Assembly (NCBI RefSeq): GCF_964204645.1
Contig: NC_134031.1
Span: 1,364,001-1,428,000, forward strand
From: Tubulanus polymorphus
Lineage: Eukaryota > Nemertea > Palaeonemertea > Tubulaniformes > Tubulanidae
Length of the DNA: 64,000 bases
Direction of reading: 5' to 3'
Part shown: positions 37,401-49,049 of the stretch, piece after piece
Position numbering within the stretch: the stretch's first letter is position 1
How the letters are laid out: every line of letters begins with the position of its first letter
The notes under the pieces: model-generated
Seen by the model: only the letters and a program-made list of their open reading frames with translations
Database searches by the model: none
Told to the model about the DNA's origin: nothing
Made by a program: the position numbers and the translations under genes

Positions 37401-40400
37401 TTTGAAAAATGAACGTCAAAACTTAATAATACATATTTGTCATCAATCTTTAATATCGTGGATATTTTATATACACTTCATAGGTTGCGACATGTCTCAA
37501 TTGATTTCGTTTCTTTTTACTGTTAAGATGAAGTAACGACATATATTAAAATCAAATACAGTTCATTTAGAATTATGTTTCATCGAAATGTAAATTTTTT
37601 AACCAGTTTGTAGAAATTATTTTTAATTATACGAATTTTATACTTTATTAAAAGTTGTCAACATCAAATCTTGTTCTTAAATCTGATCGAATGTGAATGA
37701 TGTGGAAATGTTACTGTTTGAAGAGGTACCCGCTGAGGAGGTACCCGCTGAAGAGGTACCCGCGAGATGTACACGGCACTAAATCGAGATTGTTGAACTT
37801 ACCAGGACACGGTTTAATGAAACACGGTTTTGATTCGGTGTCGATCCCGGGACACGGTGTTCCTCCGTTTGTAGCGGAAGGATAGTCGCACTTGCGCGTG
37901 CGCAGTGACGTACCGTTACCGCATTGTTGATCGCAAACTCCCCAACCGGACCACGTGCCCCAGATACCATTTACTGGAAATTATTCAAACTAAGCATCAA
38001 TGATTTCTAGAATAAGATGATTGATCGAAGTTCGTTCTATATCGAATGGAATAACATCGATATGAACATTTCATCTTATTACGAGATTTGCTTTTATTTG
38101 TTTCACACGGAAATTGTAGCTTCCGCGAAAACCTACATTACGAAAGAAGAGAAAGAAATATTTCCTTGAGTTAATAGGTTATTAAACTTTTGACCAAATA
38201 GTCATCTTCACGAATACTGAGGTCATGCATTTCACTCGTTTTTCTGTTTTATTGTGGGTTTTTAGATTAGAAAATGGAATGAGAAAAAGCATCAAAATGA
38301 ATAAAAGTTTGCAGAAATGAAATACTCACCGATGCATTGAACTGCGGCACCACCGGTACCATCGGTACAAGTCTGCTTTGAACGCCAACCGTCGTGTTCA
38401 CAATTCTGAATCGCTATTTCATTTCCTTTACACTTTATACCAGACATTATATAGGGTTCAGTTCTAGGACCGAATAGGGCATCAGCTTTGTCAATTACTT
38501 TAAAAGAGAGAACATAGATAGTGTACACGTGATAGCCGTATACGTGAGGCTAAGTCTAGGTTCCGAAAAGGGGAACCTTTACTTCTTTTGGTTTTCAGAT
38601 CAACTTTAAAATTTTTCTCTCTTAACAACAAGTCTCAAATTCGTTTATAAATATAGTTTCGTTATCTCTTTATCTGTTTTTGTATTGCGTCTTTGACGTC
38701 ACGATGTAAACACATTGAATGAATCTAAAAGATGGACGATGGACGTTACCTTTGAACGAATCATTCAATCCCAGTTGACGACAGACGACACTAGCGTCAT
38801 TCATATCCCAGTTCTTATTACAAACTTGACCCCATCTCTTATCCACATCGTTATAAATCAGAACTCTTCCCTCTCCGTAAACTTTACCTCCAACGAGCTG
38901 TATCGGGACTGAAATTAAACCCGCAGTTTTATTAGATTACCTCATTCTCAATGGAATCTTCCGAAACATTGGGATTCATCATTGTTACCGTTGCTACAAG
39001 TGGTGACCTGACACGGTCCGGATTCTTTCGAACCGGCCAGACAACCTTGGTCTGATGGTTGAGCGCCGTTTGGTCCGACATGTAGACATTGACGAGTCCT
39101 GGTCCGTGTTCCCGGACCACACGTTGTATTTGAACTGCAATCTCCCCATGTGCTCCATTCATCCCAGACTAAAAGAAAAATAACAGAAGCAGTTGAACGA
39201 CGTTTGAAAGCAATAAGTTTGAAAACCAGTAGTAAATTTAATTTTTAACGTTTCGACTGTATCCCAACACCCGAAGTCGTCTTCAAAAAAAGATGAGAAA
39301 CAGGTAAGTTTTAGATTCGATGTTACATTTACCTGGACAAGGGCCTTCTTGACACAGGGCGATTTCAATCGGATACCCGTAGCATTGTAACTGAGTGAGT
39401 GTAGCATCGGTGAGTTTATCCTTACAAACTCGCGAACGAGACTTCCAACCAACTCCGCAACTTACAGAACAAACCGACCAATCAGACCATTTATCCCACT
39501 CTGGATTCAATGCTGTAATTATTGAATTCAATTATCGACTTCAAGATTTCAACTTATGAAAATGAAACCAAATTTCTGGCATTAAAAAAGACTATTTGTA
39601 ACATATTTCAAAATCACATATCTTTACTTAAGCTTAATGCCAAGATGATGACCATTACATGAAATATGATATAATATGTGCTATGATTACCTTGCGTGTC
39701 ACAGTTCTTCCCAGTCCAATGACTACTCGGGCAAACACACTTGTAATCCAGTCCATTGCTTACATCATCGATACAAACTCCACCATTCTTACACGGATAC
39801 CGAGCACATGGTCCCCATAATTCCTAATTGTTTTAATGTGTAAAAGAATAAAATGTTCTTTGGTATTTTTTACCCAAGCGAATTCTTTGTTTTAACTTAG
39901 AAACCTATCATCGTCAAACTATTTTCCAGGGGTCAGTTGCTCAAAAGTTGGTTAGAATCGTGGCCAAACACCATCGTAGAAATGCAATTCAGTATTTCTC
40001 CACCAGTTAACTAACTATAACCAACATTTGAGCAACTGACCCGAGTTATATATCTATATGCTTACGTCAGGAGCGATGAACGCATCTTTCGGATACAGAT
40101 CAAAATGAGGCGCCGTCTTGATGCTGGTTTTCTCTGCTTGGGTTAGAGCTGTTTTGTACATGTGACACGCGTGTTCATCTTCACTGAACGCAAAACTTTC
40201 ACAATCCATGTCCTTCTTACAATAAGCGGCACATTGCGTCGCTATATAGGTATTGTCAAATATCTTATATTCCAAGTCGGTCATTTTCGACGCCTTAACG
40301 ATTTCGGCTTGTTCATTGACGGTTATTTCATTCCAAATAAATCCAGATTCATCGAACATCGGAAGCTTTTCGATGGTCGTACTTCTGACCGATCTAGTCG

Positions 40401-40689
40401 TGTGTCGTCGGGTGGTTTTAGTGGTCGGGGATTTACTAGTGAAATGTGTACTTTGAGCGCTCGAATCATTCGTCGATGATTCATTCGTGAATCTCTTACC
40501 GATTGGTGATTCAAGATTTTGCCCGTCTGGTGTTGTTTTGCCGGTCGGAGTTTTGCTGGTCGATGTCGATGTTGTTTGGTTTTTTTCTACCTCTGTAGTT
40601 GTGAATGTTGATGTTTCCTCTGCCGCTAAACTGTTCAACTGCACCAATATCATCACCAAAATCTTCAGAGCCAAGAACAAACTACCCAT
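27737..40689 (-). CDS. Secreted PAN-EGF-TSP1-SRCR-TSP1x22-fibrinogen-like protein, 30 exons
   Basis: A predicted secreted mosaic protein of about 1887 residues. The ATG at 40689 gives a signal peptide (MGSLFLALKILVMILVQLNS), a Ser/Thr-rich linker, a PAN/apple-like domain (to about 208), one EGF-like domain (209-252), two TSP1 repeats (253-372), one SRCR domain (373-481), 22 more TSP1 repeats (482-1695) and a C-terminal fibrinogen-like domain (1696-1887). No transmembrane helix follows, so it is probably extracellular matrix or haemolymph. All 30 exons join in one frame with phase-1 borders after exon 2. TSP1 modules carry WxxWxxW (C-mannosylation) and CSxSCG (O-fucosylation) motifs. The combination resembles no single named vertebrate gene; TSP1 arrays recall hemicentin, SCO-spondin or properdin. 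Function is unknown; adhesion or pathogen binding is inference. Confidence 0.88.
35604..35790. mobile_element. Foldback element in TSP1-gene intron
   Basis: Arms CTTGAAGAAAAATCACA (from about 35642) and TGTGAGTTTTTCTTCAAAAG (to about 35790). Imperfect 11-bp direct repeats AGACGCCTACA (35593-35603) and AGACGTGTACA (35790-35800) flank it, again with about 38 bp between the left repeat and the left arm. On the - strand, 35709-35684 reads CCTGATAGAATC/GATTCGAAACGTC, related to the hammerhead-like hairpin of the other elements. Confidence 0.5.
36572..36785. repeat. Foldback repeat, also present near 52.1-52.4 kb
   Basis: Begins CATTGTATACAAATTTAAAAG and ends in its inverted counterpart, with AACATTGTGTCTTTT inside. 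The same ends and inner words recur at about 52110-52430. It lies in an intron of the TSP1 gene and is non-coding. Confidence 0.6.
37718..37764 (+). repeat. 15-bp tandem repeat, three copies
   Basis: Three tandem copies of GAGGTACCCGCTGAA-like sequence in the intron between TSP1 exons 7 and 8. No function apparent. Confidence 0.8.
38330..38908 (-). other. Exons 5-6 of the TSP1 gene: SRCR domain
   Basis: Exons 38908-38750 and 38497-38330 together encode one scavenger receptor cysteine-rich domain: IQLVGGKVYGEGRVLIY, WGQVC, NDASVVCRQLG, then IKCKGNEIAIQNCEHDGW and a final AAVQC. The intron after RQLG is at the usual place for SRCR domains. This single SRCR is wedged between TSP1 repeats 2 and 3. 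Confidence 0.88.
39691..40689 (-). other. Exons 1-2 of the TSP1 gene: signal peptide, PAN-like and EGF-like domains
   Basis: Exon 1 (40689-40066) ends in phase 0. After the signal peptide comes a Thr/Ser/Lys-rich stretch of about 80 residues, probably O-glycosylated, then a PAN/apple-like pattern with TQCAAYCKKDMDCESFAFS and HACHMY. Exon 2 (39823-39691) encodes a six-cysteine EGF-like module with CKNGGVC and a final CVCPxxxxGKNC. A foldback repeat with GTTGCTCAAAAGTTGG ends sits in the intron between them (39925-40045). Confidence 0.8.
39925..40045. repeat. Foldback repeat with GTTGCTCAAAAGTTGG ends
   Basis: Inverted ends GGGTCAGTTGCTCAAAAG and CATTTGAGCAACTGACCC enclose about 85 bp. Shorter or diverged relatives occur at 4925-5085, 19130-19225 and 34480-34560. 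It is a second small inverted-repeat family, distinct from the CCCAGTTCC family. Confidence 0.65.
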
Positions 40690-41429
40690 CTTCAGTTCCT
40701 TGTTCTTTCAGCGGATTCTTTTCATTTACCAGATTCAACAAATAGTCCGTTTTATATTACTTACTACTTACTACTGTGTCTAGCTAAGTTCTAAAATAAC
40801 GAATGATACCTCGAGATCTCGTACGCAATCAACAGTCGCCCGATCAGGTATTTAATTATTAACGAGAAATGTTGGCGATTCGTAGCGAAAATTGATGAAA
40901 TTCTGGCGTGTTTCGTGGTCGTAAAACGATTCACTGAAGAAAGATGTTAATTAAATGAAGATGAAGTATATTATATATAGTGGAACTGGTCTCAGCCCGC
41001 ACATATATTCTCTATATTGTTTGTATACACGTATATTGTCTATAACTCAATTTATGAATTATTTATTCCTAATGAAATTAAACGGACGTTCGCCTTATTA
41101 CATCATCTCATAAACAATCGCCGGAATTATTCCATGAAAATATTAATAATTCATAATTATATGCATTTTCTTCGTGTTTCGTGGCGACATTTTAGCATAC
41201 AAGATGTCCAGTTAAAAAGCTGGAAACTCTGCTACGTACAGTAAGCCATGGGCGCGTTTGAAACATCATTTATGTGTCACATACGTGTAATCCATGAATG
41301 TTGAACCGGATTTTGCAAAAACTGAGGAGAAATTGATTTCAAATTCTATTACTCATGAACCTATAGCAGGAGAACACATACCGCTATATAGCGTTTTAGT
41401 CATGATTTAACCATGTATGAATGGAGATT

Positions 41430-41825
41430 CATTCATAGGGCCAACCCTAGGATTTTCACGATTCACAACCAGGCCAACACTAGGATTTCCACGATTCACA
41501 ATCAGGCCAACCCTAGGATTTCCACGATTCACAACAAGGCCAACCCTAGGATTTCCACGATTCACAACCAGGCCAACCCTAGGATTTCCACGATTCACAA
41601 CCAGGCCAACCCTAGGATTTCCACGATTCACAATCAGGCCAACCCTAGGATTTCCACGATTCACAACCAGGCCAACACTAGGATTTTTTCCACGATTCAC
41701 AACCAGGCCAACCCTAGGATTTCCACGATTCACAATCAGGCCAACCCTAGGATTTCCACGATTCACAACAAGGCCAACCCTAGGATTCCCTCGATTAACA
41801 ACCAGGCCAACCCTAGGATTTAAAG
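41430..41825. repeat. 33-bp minisatellite, about 12 copies (copy 1 of 2 loci)
   Basis: Tandem 33-bp units containing GGCCAACCCTAGGATTTCC then ACGATTCACAACC, with scattered changes and one 3-bp expansion of the T run near 41683. The same unit in the same orientation forms a second array at 54025-54260. Unit length is eleven codons, giving artefactual long frames on both strands. Confidence 0.95.
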
Positions 41826-43689
41826 CCCGTAGCCAGGATTTTGAAAGTGGCGTTCTTAAAAGGGCACTTTTGTATGTTCTGTATCCCAGGACAGCGAGCA
41901 TCGTATGCTCAAAGCCGGAATTCTTTAGCTATTCCGCAAAAACACAAAAAAATTTTTCAGTAGTTTTGGTCAGGTTTATCTCTGGTGCGGGGCCGTTGAA
42001 GCGTTTAACTATAACGGAAAACCGACTGTTAAATCTGGAATAACGAATGTTGGTTTGGCATTACAGTTAACTCCGCTGAGCTCGTGGGGACCGGTGATCG
42101 ATTTCTGAGACCTGCACGAGAATCTCCCCTGCTAGGATTCGACCTCGATTGAAACTCGATACCGACATTGTACATTTTGACATGCGCGGTTATCTGAGAC
42201 ACTATGAAAATATCAATATCAATATCAATATCAAAATGGCGTGCAGCTTAACTGACGCGAAAAGTAAAAACCTCGCCTAATTTCAATCAAAGGCAGCCTC
42301 CTTTAAGACCCCAGAAATCAGTATTTCAATATTCGGTAAGTATTCGTAGCATTAGTTAAAATGGCGAAACATATTCCATCTTAGATATTGTGGGTAATCA
42401 TATTTCAGAGGTGAATCTATAGGCGCACATGGTGAAAATCAGTCAAGCAAGACAAGTTGAAAAACTATTAGGGGCCGATGATGAATTTATTGACCAGGGC
42501 GGATCCAGGAATTTAGAATATGGAGCACAAAACAAGCTGACAGTCGTGGGCTTGGGTCTTGCTGTGTTGTGTGGGCCTAAAATATGTTCTTAAATGATTC
42601 TTCAGTGAATTAGTTTTGCCTTGCTGGTTTACCAATGCCGTCACTTTTGAGCGAGTGCGTCCACTTTTTGGTGTCACTTTTTTATGCCAATAGTGGTGCG
42701 GATTTGTATGAGTGCAAACGGTTCATGACATGAGCGCCTAGCCGCATGCAAAGAACCGGGTTCGTGGCTATCGATTCCTCAGAGATTTCTGCCGATAACG
42801 ATAGTTTTGAAGGCCGATTTTTCCGATCCTCAATTTTAAGGCATAAACGTACGATGACCTACATTTATGACGTTTTGACGGAGATTCCTCATTAACGGGG
42901 TTCCCTATGCATCGCAACAACCAATCAGAGCTATGCACACCTGCTACGGGGTCCTGTCATCAATAGAATGTTTAGTAACACATTTTCCTTGCCTAACTTT
43001 TCTAAATCTATATTGTATGAATAGAAATATTAATTTGAAAATATTTTGCATTCTAAAATAGATTTTTGGTGCACCAGTGGTTATTTTGGTGAATAAAATC
43101 ACAGATGCCGATAAATTTTACGCAATACTTATTGGCACATAGAAAACACTAAACAGGTGAACTAGTATTGTTTAGGATATAACTAATCGTCATTGGTTTT
43201 AATGGTACGGCTTGTCCGCGGCGATCCTGTCTTTGCTTCATGACGCTCAGAATTCCTTCACCTACCGTCAAGGCCGCGCTATAGTAAACCTCTTGACCCA
43301 TGGGCAATTATTTTTATGAATTTATTTTTGTTTTCATCCAGTATCAATTTCAATACTTTCTGTTTTCATTTGTAGACGTGTTGAACCATTTTATAAAGAA
43401 TTGACATCAGAAACAGTGAACACAATGTAAGTTTATTTCATCTTTTAAATGTTTTCATCGGTTTCAGAAACGGATAATATTCATCTATTCATGTATCTTC
43501 ATTACTTTCTTTCATGTTTGATGTTGAACTCGGGAGGCAAAACCTAAACCGTAGATAGAAAGCCCTTGATAAATGAACTACAGATTGGAGCGAACAATTT
43601 AATTTGTAAGTTTGAATTTTGAATTTCATAATTCTGCAGTTATCTAAGGAAAGAAAACAATCTTTGATTTGTCTATCATAGGTATCACT

Positions 43690-44040
43690 ACAATCGGGAA
43701 CTAGGATTCAGTACAGGACAACAAGGAATCAGTGCGTTACAAATACGGCTTTCTTGGAATCGGAGCAGGACAACCAGGAATCAGTGCTTTACAGTAATAC
43801 TTCATTGGATTCTATACAGGACAAGGAATCAGTGCTTTACAATCAGACTTTCTTAGATTCTGCGCAGGAACATCAGGAATCACTGTTTTACAATAAGACT
43901 CTTGGATTCTGCACAGGACATCCGGAATCACTGTTTTACGATAAGACGCTTGGATTCTGCACAGGACATCAGGAATCACTGTTTTACAATAAGACGCTTG
44001 GATTCTGCACTGGACATCAGGATTCACCGAATGGAAATTC
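43690..44040 (+). repeat. Degenerate tandem repeat of about 57 bp, six copies
   Basis: Units contain GGATTCTGCACAGGACATC, GGAATCACTGTTTTAC and AATAAGACGCTT. The three right-hand copies are most alike and the left ones more diverged. The 97-codon frame at 43754-44047 is the array itself, not a recognised protein. Confidence 0.85.
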
Positions 44041-44289
44041 AAGATAAGTTTTATTTATCTCTTATTTGATCAGTTGTTGATTTGATTTTAAGGGACCAGT
44101 TTTATAGTGTTTGTTATAAACCATGTTTTGAAATTAAATCTTGGCTTTTACATTTGTTTATTGAATCCAATCAATTGTTTTTATATCGGTGGTGTATATA
44201 TTTGGTAAGGATTAGTTCGTGGTTCGGATTGTTATTTCAGCGATACATAAAAGAATAAAGCGGGTTTACAGGTTTTCTAAATTGATCAA

Positions 44290-44577
44290 CACAAATGTTA
44301 TTTTCAATATGAAACTGGTCCCGGATGTCAATAACACAACGTTAACTGTTATCAATCATGTTCCTTTGCCACAATCGAATGTGTTCACTGTAGATTGCTG
44401 TAGATTTCAGACTGATTGAACCGTTACAGATACATGTAACATTGTGTACAGATACTGAGTGCAGATTACTGCATTAATTCATCCTGTGATTGAACAGTGA
44501 TTTGTTCTCTCATCTTCACTATTCCCATCCGTCTAACTAAAACATCAGAAACACTTCAACTCATCTAACCGCGGGGT
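44290..44577 (+). repeat. Left arm of long inverted repeat
   Basis: Its reverse complement matches 49050-49340 with high identity near the inner edge (for example CTTCAACTCATCTAACC, and GATTTGTTCTCTCATCTTC) and lower identity outward. The arms are about 4.5 kb apart. At the inner edge the match stops exactly where the G-rich array begins. Confidence 0.85.
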
Positions 44578-44579
44578 TC

Positions 44580-44960
44580 GGGGAGGGTGGGTAGGGTTGG
44601 GGGGAGGGAAGGGGTCTGGGAGGGTGGGAGGGATGGGGTCTGGGAGGGCGGGAGGGATGGGGTAAGGGAGGGTGGGAGGGATGGGGTCTGGGAGGGATGG
44701 GGTCTGGGAGGGCGGTAGGGAAGGGGTCTGGGAGGGCGGGAGGGAAGGGGTCTGGGAGGGGGAGGGATGGTGACTGGGAGGGTGGGGAGGGTTGGGGTCT
44801 GGGAGGGCGGGAGGGATGGGGTCTGGGAGGGCGGGAGGGATGGGGTCTGGGAGGGCGGGGAAATGGAGAGGGAGGGTGGGATGTAGGGGTGGGCTGGGGA
44901 GGATGGGTGGTGGTAGGACTTAGGAGGGAGGGGTGAAGGGTCTAGGTGGGTGGGGATTTA
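44580..44960 (+). repeat. G-rich array (GGGAGGG units) left
   Basis: Irregular tandem repeat of GGGATGGGGTCTGGGAGGGC-like units, nearly devoid of C on the + strand, with many runs of three or more G. Strong G-quadruplex potential. The 79-codon glycine-rich frame at 44697-44936 is a by-product. Confidence 0.93.
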
Positions 44961-45164
44961 GGGTCAGGTACAGTCGTGGTAGTTATTTTCAGTCTTGAAC
45001 TTCAGGATATTTCAGAAAATGTGTCCCATTTTTCATTGTATAACCAATAGGATTAGTATAAAACACTTTACTGTTAGGCTTCATCACACGAGACTTGAAC
45101 ATGTAATTTTACAGTCGTTATGCATACGACAAGCTGGTTAAATGGAGTAGTTCTATTAATTTTA

Positions 45165-45235
45165 CTGGTTTATAGCGCGATTGCCTTCTATGAGACCCGG
45201 GTTTGATCCCCGGTTTGTGCGCGTAATTTCACTGT
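45165..45235 (+). repeat. tRNA-like fragment
   Basis: Sequence around GACCCGGGTTTGATCCCCGG resembles a T arm with a B-box variant (GGTTTGATCCC). No complete cloverleaf is apparent. It is probably a SINE remnant. Confidence 0.3.
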
Positions 45236-46636
45236 CACTTCTCTTAAAATCGTTAAGAGATAATGAGATAATTGCCCCTGATTTTTGAATGGGTATTTTT
45301 CAATTTTTTAGGGCCGTTATTCAAGTTGGCCACGAATGATGAGTAATTTACTCGAATAATTTTAGAAACTGCTCCCTGGTTACGATCGAAATATAGCTTT
45401 ATGAGTAATTCAATTAATCGACAATTATTTACGTAATAATTACTGACCTGACAGAGGATCGAATTCGTCAAATGAAGAATGTTTTGCTCTACTTGGAATC
45501 TGGAAGCAAGACTTCATCCAGGCTAAATTAATTATTTAGCAGATGGCGACACATTGTGGGCCCGGTGTGATAAGCGATTTTATTAACGCGTGTTAAAACG
45601 CTGTGTGAGCGCTCACCAAAATTTGGTCCGGTCTAGACCATTTAGACCGGACCAGGTACATTAGACCGGACCATTTAGACCGGTCTGACTAGTTGTCTGG
45701 TGATCGTGGCTAAAAACTCGACATAAAATCAGGAAAACTTTTTATCAATCGTTAATGATTTTATGCTAAGATGTCATAAAATCAGCGAAACAACGGCAAA
45801 ACCTTTTATTAATCGTAAATAAAGTTACGTCGAGATAATAACTCGACGTAATATGTTGAGATATATCTTAAACTGAAAATAGAATTTTTATTTCTCGTAA
45901 ATGATGTGCCCAGGACGCTTCCGGTAGGAATCACTTTAATCAATTTTCAGATCGGCAGTACGTGGCACAGATATCACTTTTTGAAGATAGATAAATATCC
46001 ATAGTAGTTAGTTATTCTAGTGTTTTCACAAATAGGGGACACATTTTCTGAAATAAACTGTATGATTTATAGGTGGAACAATGACGATACGCATTGACAG
46101 ACAGAGTGACTATTGTTCGGTTAGTTTCATTTCTCTTTGTGACAGTTCGATTATCTTGCCATTTTTCACGATCATATCAGTTTATTTGAAAGTTATTTCA
46201 TGCTCCGCAATGATTTCAAGTGTTTGAAATTTTATCAGTGCTTCAATTTGTCAGTTTACACGACGTAGCTCTTTGATTTTTGATCGATGCATTATTCCAG
46301 ACTCTAATTAGTTCCGTATTTTTGACATGATTAATTAGTACACAGATTGTGAATCTTATAGCGGGCCGCACACCAGCCTCAAAGCCGCCACAACAACTAC
46401 ACTGTGACAATTTTTCAGCGACATTGACACCGCAAACTTTTCCCGCGCACTTATAGCAACAAGCTTTATAAATTTGGTCATGTGGGTGACCTGTCTGATC
46501 AATCCAACTATGGCCAGTTTTCAAAACATGCAACGCTCAATTTCATGCATTTGTTCAGCAGTGACCATTTAATGGCTAAAAACTGCTTAATAGTATTCTT
46601 AGAGTTATCCTTAGTTTAATGCCAACTTAGTATAGT

Positions 46637-47172
46637 TACTGAACCAGGGCCATGAACCAAATGTAGACTTTGGTCACCAAACCACGGCTTTGAACCAAAT
46701 GTTGACTCTTTGGTCACCAAACCAGGGCTGTGAACCAAACCTTGACTCTTTGGTCACCAAACCAGGGCTGTGAACCAAACCTTGACTCTTTGGTCACCAA
46801 ACCAGGGCTGTGAACCAAACCTTGACTCTTTGGTCACCAAACCAGGGCTGTGAACCAAACTTTGACTCATTGATCACCAAACCAGGGCTGTGAACCAAAC
46901 TTTGACTCTTTGATCACCAAACCGGGGCTTTGAACCAAACCTTGACTCTTTGGTCACCAAACCAGGGCTGTGAACCAAACTTTGACTCATTGATCACCAA
47001 ACCAGGGCTGTGAACCAAACCCTGACTCTTTGGTCACCAAACCAGGGCTGTGAACCAAACTTTGACTCATTGATCACCAAACCAGGGCTGTGAACCAAAC
47101 TTTGACTCATTGATCACCAAACCAGGGCTGTGAACCAAACTTTGACTCTTTGGTCACCAAACCAGGGCCATG
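46637..47172. repeat. 40-bp minisatellite, about 13 copies
   Basis: Unit contains GGTCACCAAACCAGGGCTGT then GAACCAAAC and TTGACTCTT, phase constant over thirteen units with few substitutions (CTTTGG/CATTGA variants alternate in places). Non-coding. Confidence 0.95.
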
Positions 47173-48539
47173 AATGAAATATCTTAAGCTGTAAAAGTCT
47201 ATAAAAACACAATTTATTTCTGTTGTCTTCACGAATCTATTTGAGGATGAAATGATTTACGTGGAACTAATGACGTTGTTAATGTAAGAATCATCTGTTT
47301 GAGATATTGTATATCAGTGCTTCTGCTACTACTGGTTTTATTGGCAGCTGTGAGGGATTCTCTAAATCAACAAACATGTTACTGTCATTGATTTATTGCT
47401 GCCTATCTCTATAAGACATATAAATTTGACGTATAAATTTGATCCAAGTTGGAACTGATGAGTGCCAGTGAGAAGACAAATGAGAAAATGAGAAAAGCCA
47501 TAAGAAAAAGCCATATGAAAAGAAAAATATGAAGCGAAAAAAATGTAAAACAGCTTAAAATGCTGATATAAAGAGTGGGGTCCGAGAGCAATTCGAAGGT
47601 TTAGTGTCCTGCACGCTTAGAGGGCGGGCAGGGGTCTATTCCTACCTCGACTCAAAACAAATTGTGTGTGCTGAAACAAAAAAGACTGAAAAAGAAAAAA
47701 AGAAAAAATGGCAAATGATGAAATATGGCTGTAGTTTAATATGTTCCGCTGGGTTCATGTGTAAAAACACAATGAAACACATTGTTTATTATCTATTTTG
47801 TTACATATAGACATAGGCAGTTTATAAACATTGATTAATGGATCTTATGAAAAGGATTCCATAAAACAACTTGCTCGTATAAAGCCTCTAGCAGTAGCAG
47901 TAGTAGAGAGATAGAAATGTCTAATCTGACTATCAACAACAATGTCATTGGTCCACAACGGTGTTTCATAATGAGAATGATGACATGTTGAATTCGTGAA
48001 GCAACACGAATAGCCTCGCTAGTTTTTGATCTATCCGAATCGGCGATCATTCTTGTTCTTGGTTTGTGTTTGCCCTCCACACAACATTGTGAGTGTAGAG
48101 GTTTGGTCTGGTTCTCGTGAACCCTCCATACCTCCCTCATTTACCACAACGTTAGTTTAGTTTCTTAGGTTTGGTTTGATAATTTAGAGATAGACACCTC
48201 TACAACTAACTGAAACTCACTCCAATTGTTAAAGGAAATCTATTGCGGTCCTGGTTTGGTGACCTATTGATAAAGGAATCATCTATGGTAATAGTAATTG
48301 TAATTTATTTCATCATCAATTAAATCGAAACATATCAATATGAAATGCCTGTAGAAATGAGGCCTTGTGATTTTCGACACATTTGAATTCCTTCATCTCT
48401 GAGCCTGTGAATGATGCAATCGATTAAGTATTTATATTTGTTAGTTCAATTGATATGATCGTGAAAAATGGCAATTCCTTTTTGAGGTATTGTACAGATA
48501 AGTGATGTCATAGGAAGAGACCAAAGAGTTGAGGAGACC

Positions 48540-49045
48540 TGATGGGTGGGCATTGAGGGAGGGCTTGGTGGGTGGGCATTGAGGGAGGGCTTGGTGGGCG
48601 GGCATTGAGGGAGGGCTTGGTAGGTGGGCATTGTGGGAGGGCTTGGTGGGTGGGCATTGTGGGAGGGCATGGTGGGTGGGCATTGAGGGAGGGCTGGGTG
48701 GGTGGGCATTGAGGGAGGGCTTGGTGGGTGGGCACTGAGGGAGGGTGGGAGGTATGGGTCTGGGAGGGATGGGGTCTGGGAGGGCGGGAGGGAAGGAGTC
48801 TGGGAGGGCGGGAGGGGAGGGGTCTGGGAGGGCGGGAGGGAAGGGTTCTGGGAGGGCGGGCTTGAAGGGTTCTGGGAGGGCGGGAGGGAAGGGGTCTGGG
48901 AGGGGGTAGGGAAGGGGTCTGGGAGGGGGGAGGGAAGGGGTCTGGGAGGGCGGAGGGAAGGGGTCTGGGAGGGGGAGGGAAGGGGTCCGGGAGGGCGGGA
49001 GGGAAGGGGTCCGGGAGGGGGGAGGGGAAGGGGTCTGGGAGGGTC
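48540..49045 (+). repeat. G-rich array right, two unit types
   Basis: From 48540 to about 48735 a 26-bp unit (GGTGGGTGGGCATTGAGGGA plus AGGGCTT) repeats seven to eight times. From 48735 to 49045 it changes to GGGAAGGGGTCTGGGAGGGC-like units matching the left G-rich array in the same orientation. Proline-rich (-) and glycine-rich (+) frames here are artefacts. Confidence 0.93.
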
Positions 49046-49049
49046 GGGT

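Larger units (their letters stand above)
28704..39512 (-). other. Array of 24 one-exon TSP1 modules
   Basis: TSP1 exons: 39512-39333, 39168-38989, then after SRCR 37973-37803, 37034-36870, 36473-36309, 36132-35968, 35522-35358, 35101-34937, 34847-34683, 34430-34266, 33441-33277, 33159-32995, 32810-32646, 32565-32401, 32155-31991, 31872-31705, 31520-31356, 31158-30994, 30906-30742, 30575-30411, 30029-29865, 29773-29615, 29240-29076, 28877-28704. Eighteen of these are exactly 165 nt. Every one is phase 1-1 and starts around a VDG/VNG box and usually ends at CPG or CPS. This is the signature of repeated duplication of a single exon. Exon 31520-31356 is followed by a GC rather than GT donor. Confidence 0.9.

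Noticed and set aside
41407-42043. Three long overlapping frames (up to 208 codons)
   Set aside because: Generated by the 33-bp minisatellite on both strands; no conserved non-repeat portion.
43754-44047. 97-codon frame with repeated ESLFYNKTLGFCTGH-like peptide
   Set aside because: Encoded by the degenerate 57-bp tandem repeat; no signal peptide, domain or flanking exons found.
46637-47172. CRISPR-like regular repeat spacing
   Set aside because: Units are contiguous 40-bp minisatellite copies without unique spacers, in an animal genome.
47604-48140. Short frames of 68-101 codons near 47.6-48.1 kb
   Set aside because: No recognisable domain, splice context or composition bias; indistinguishable from chance frames.
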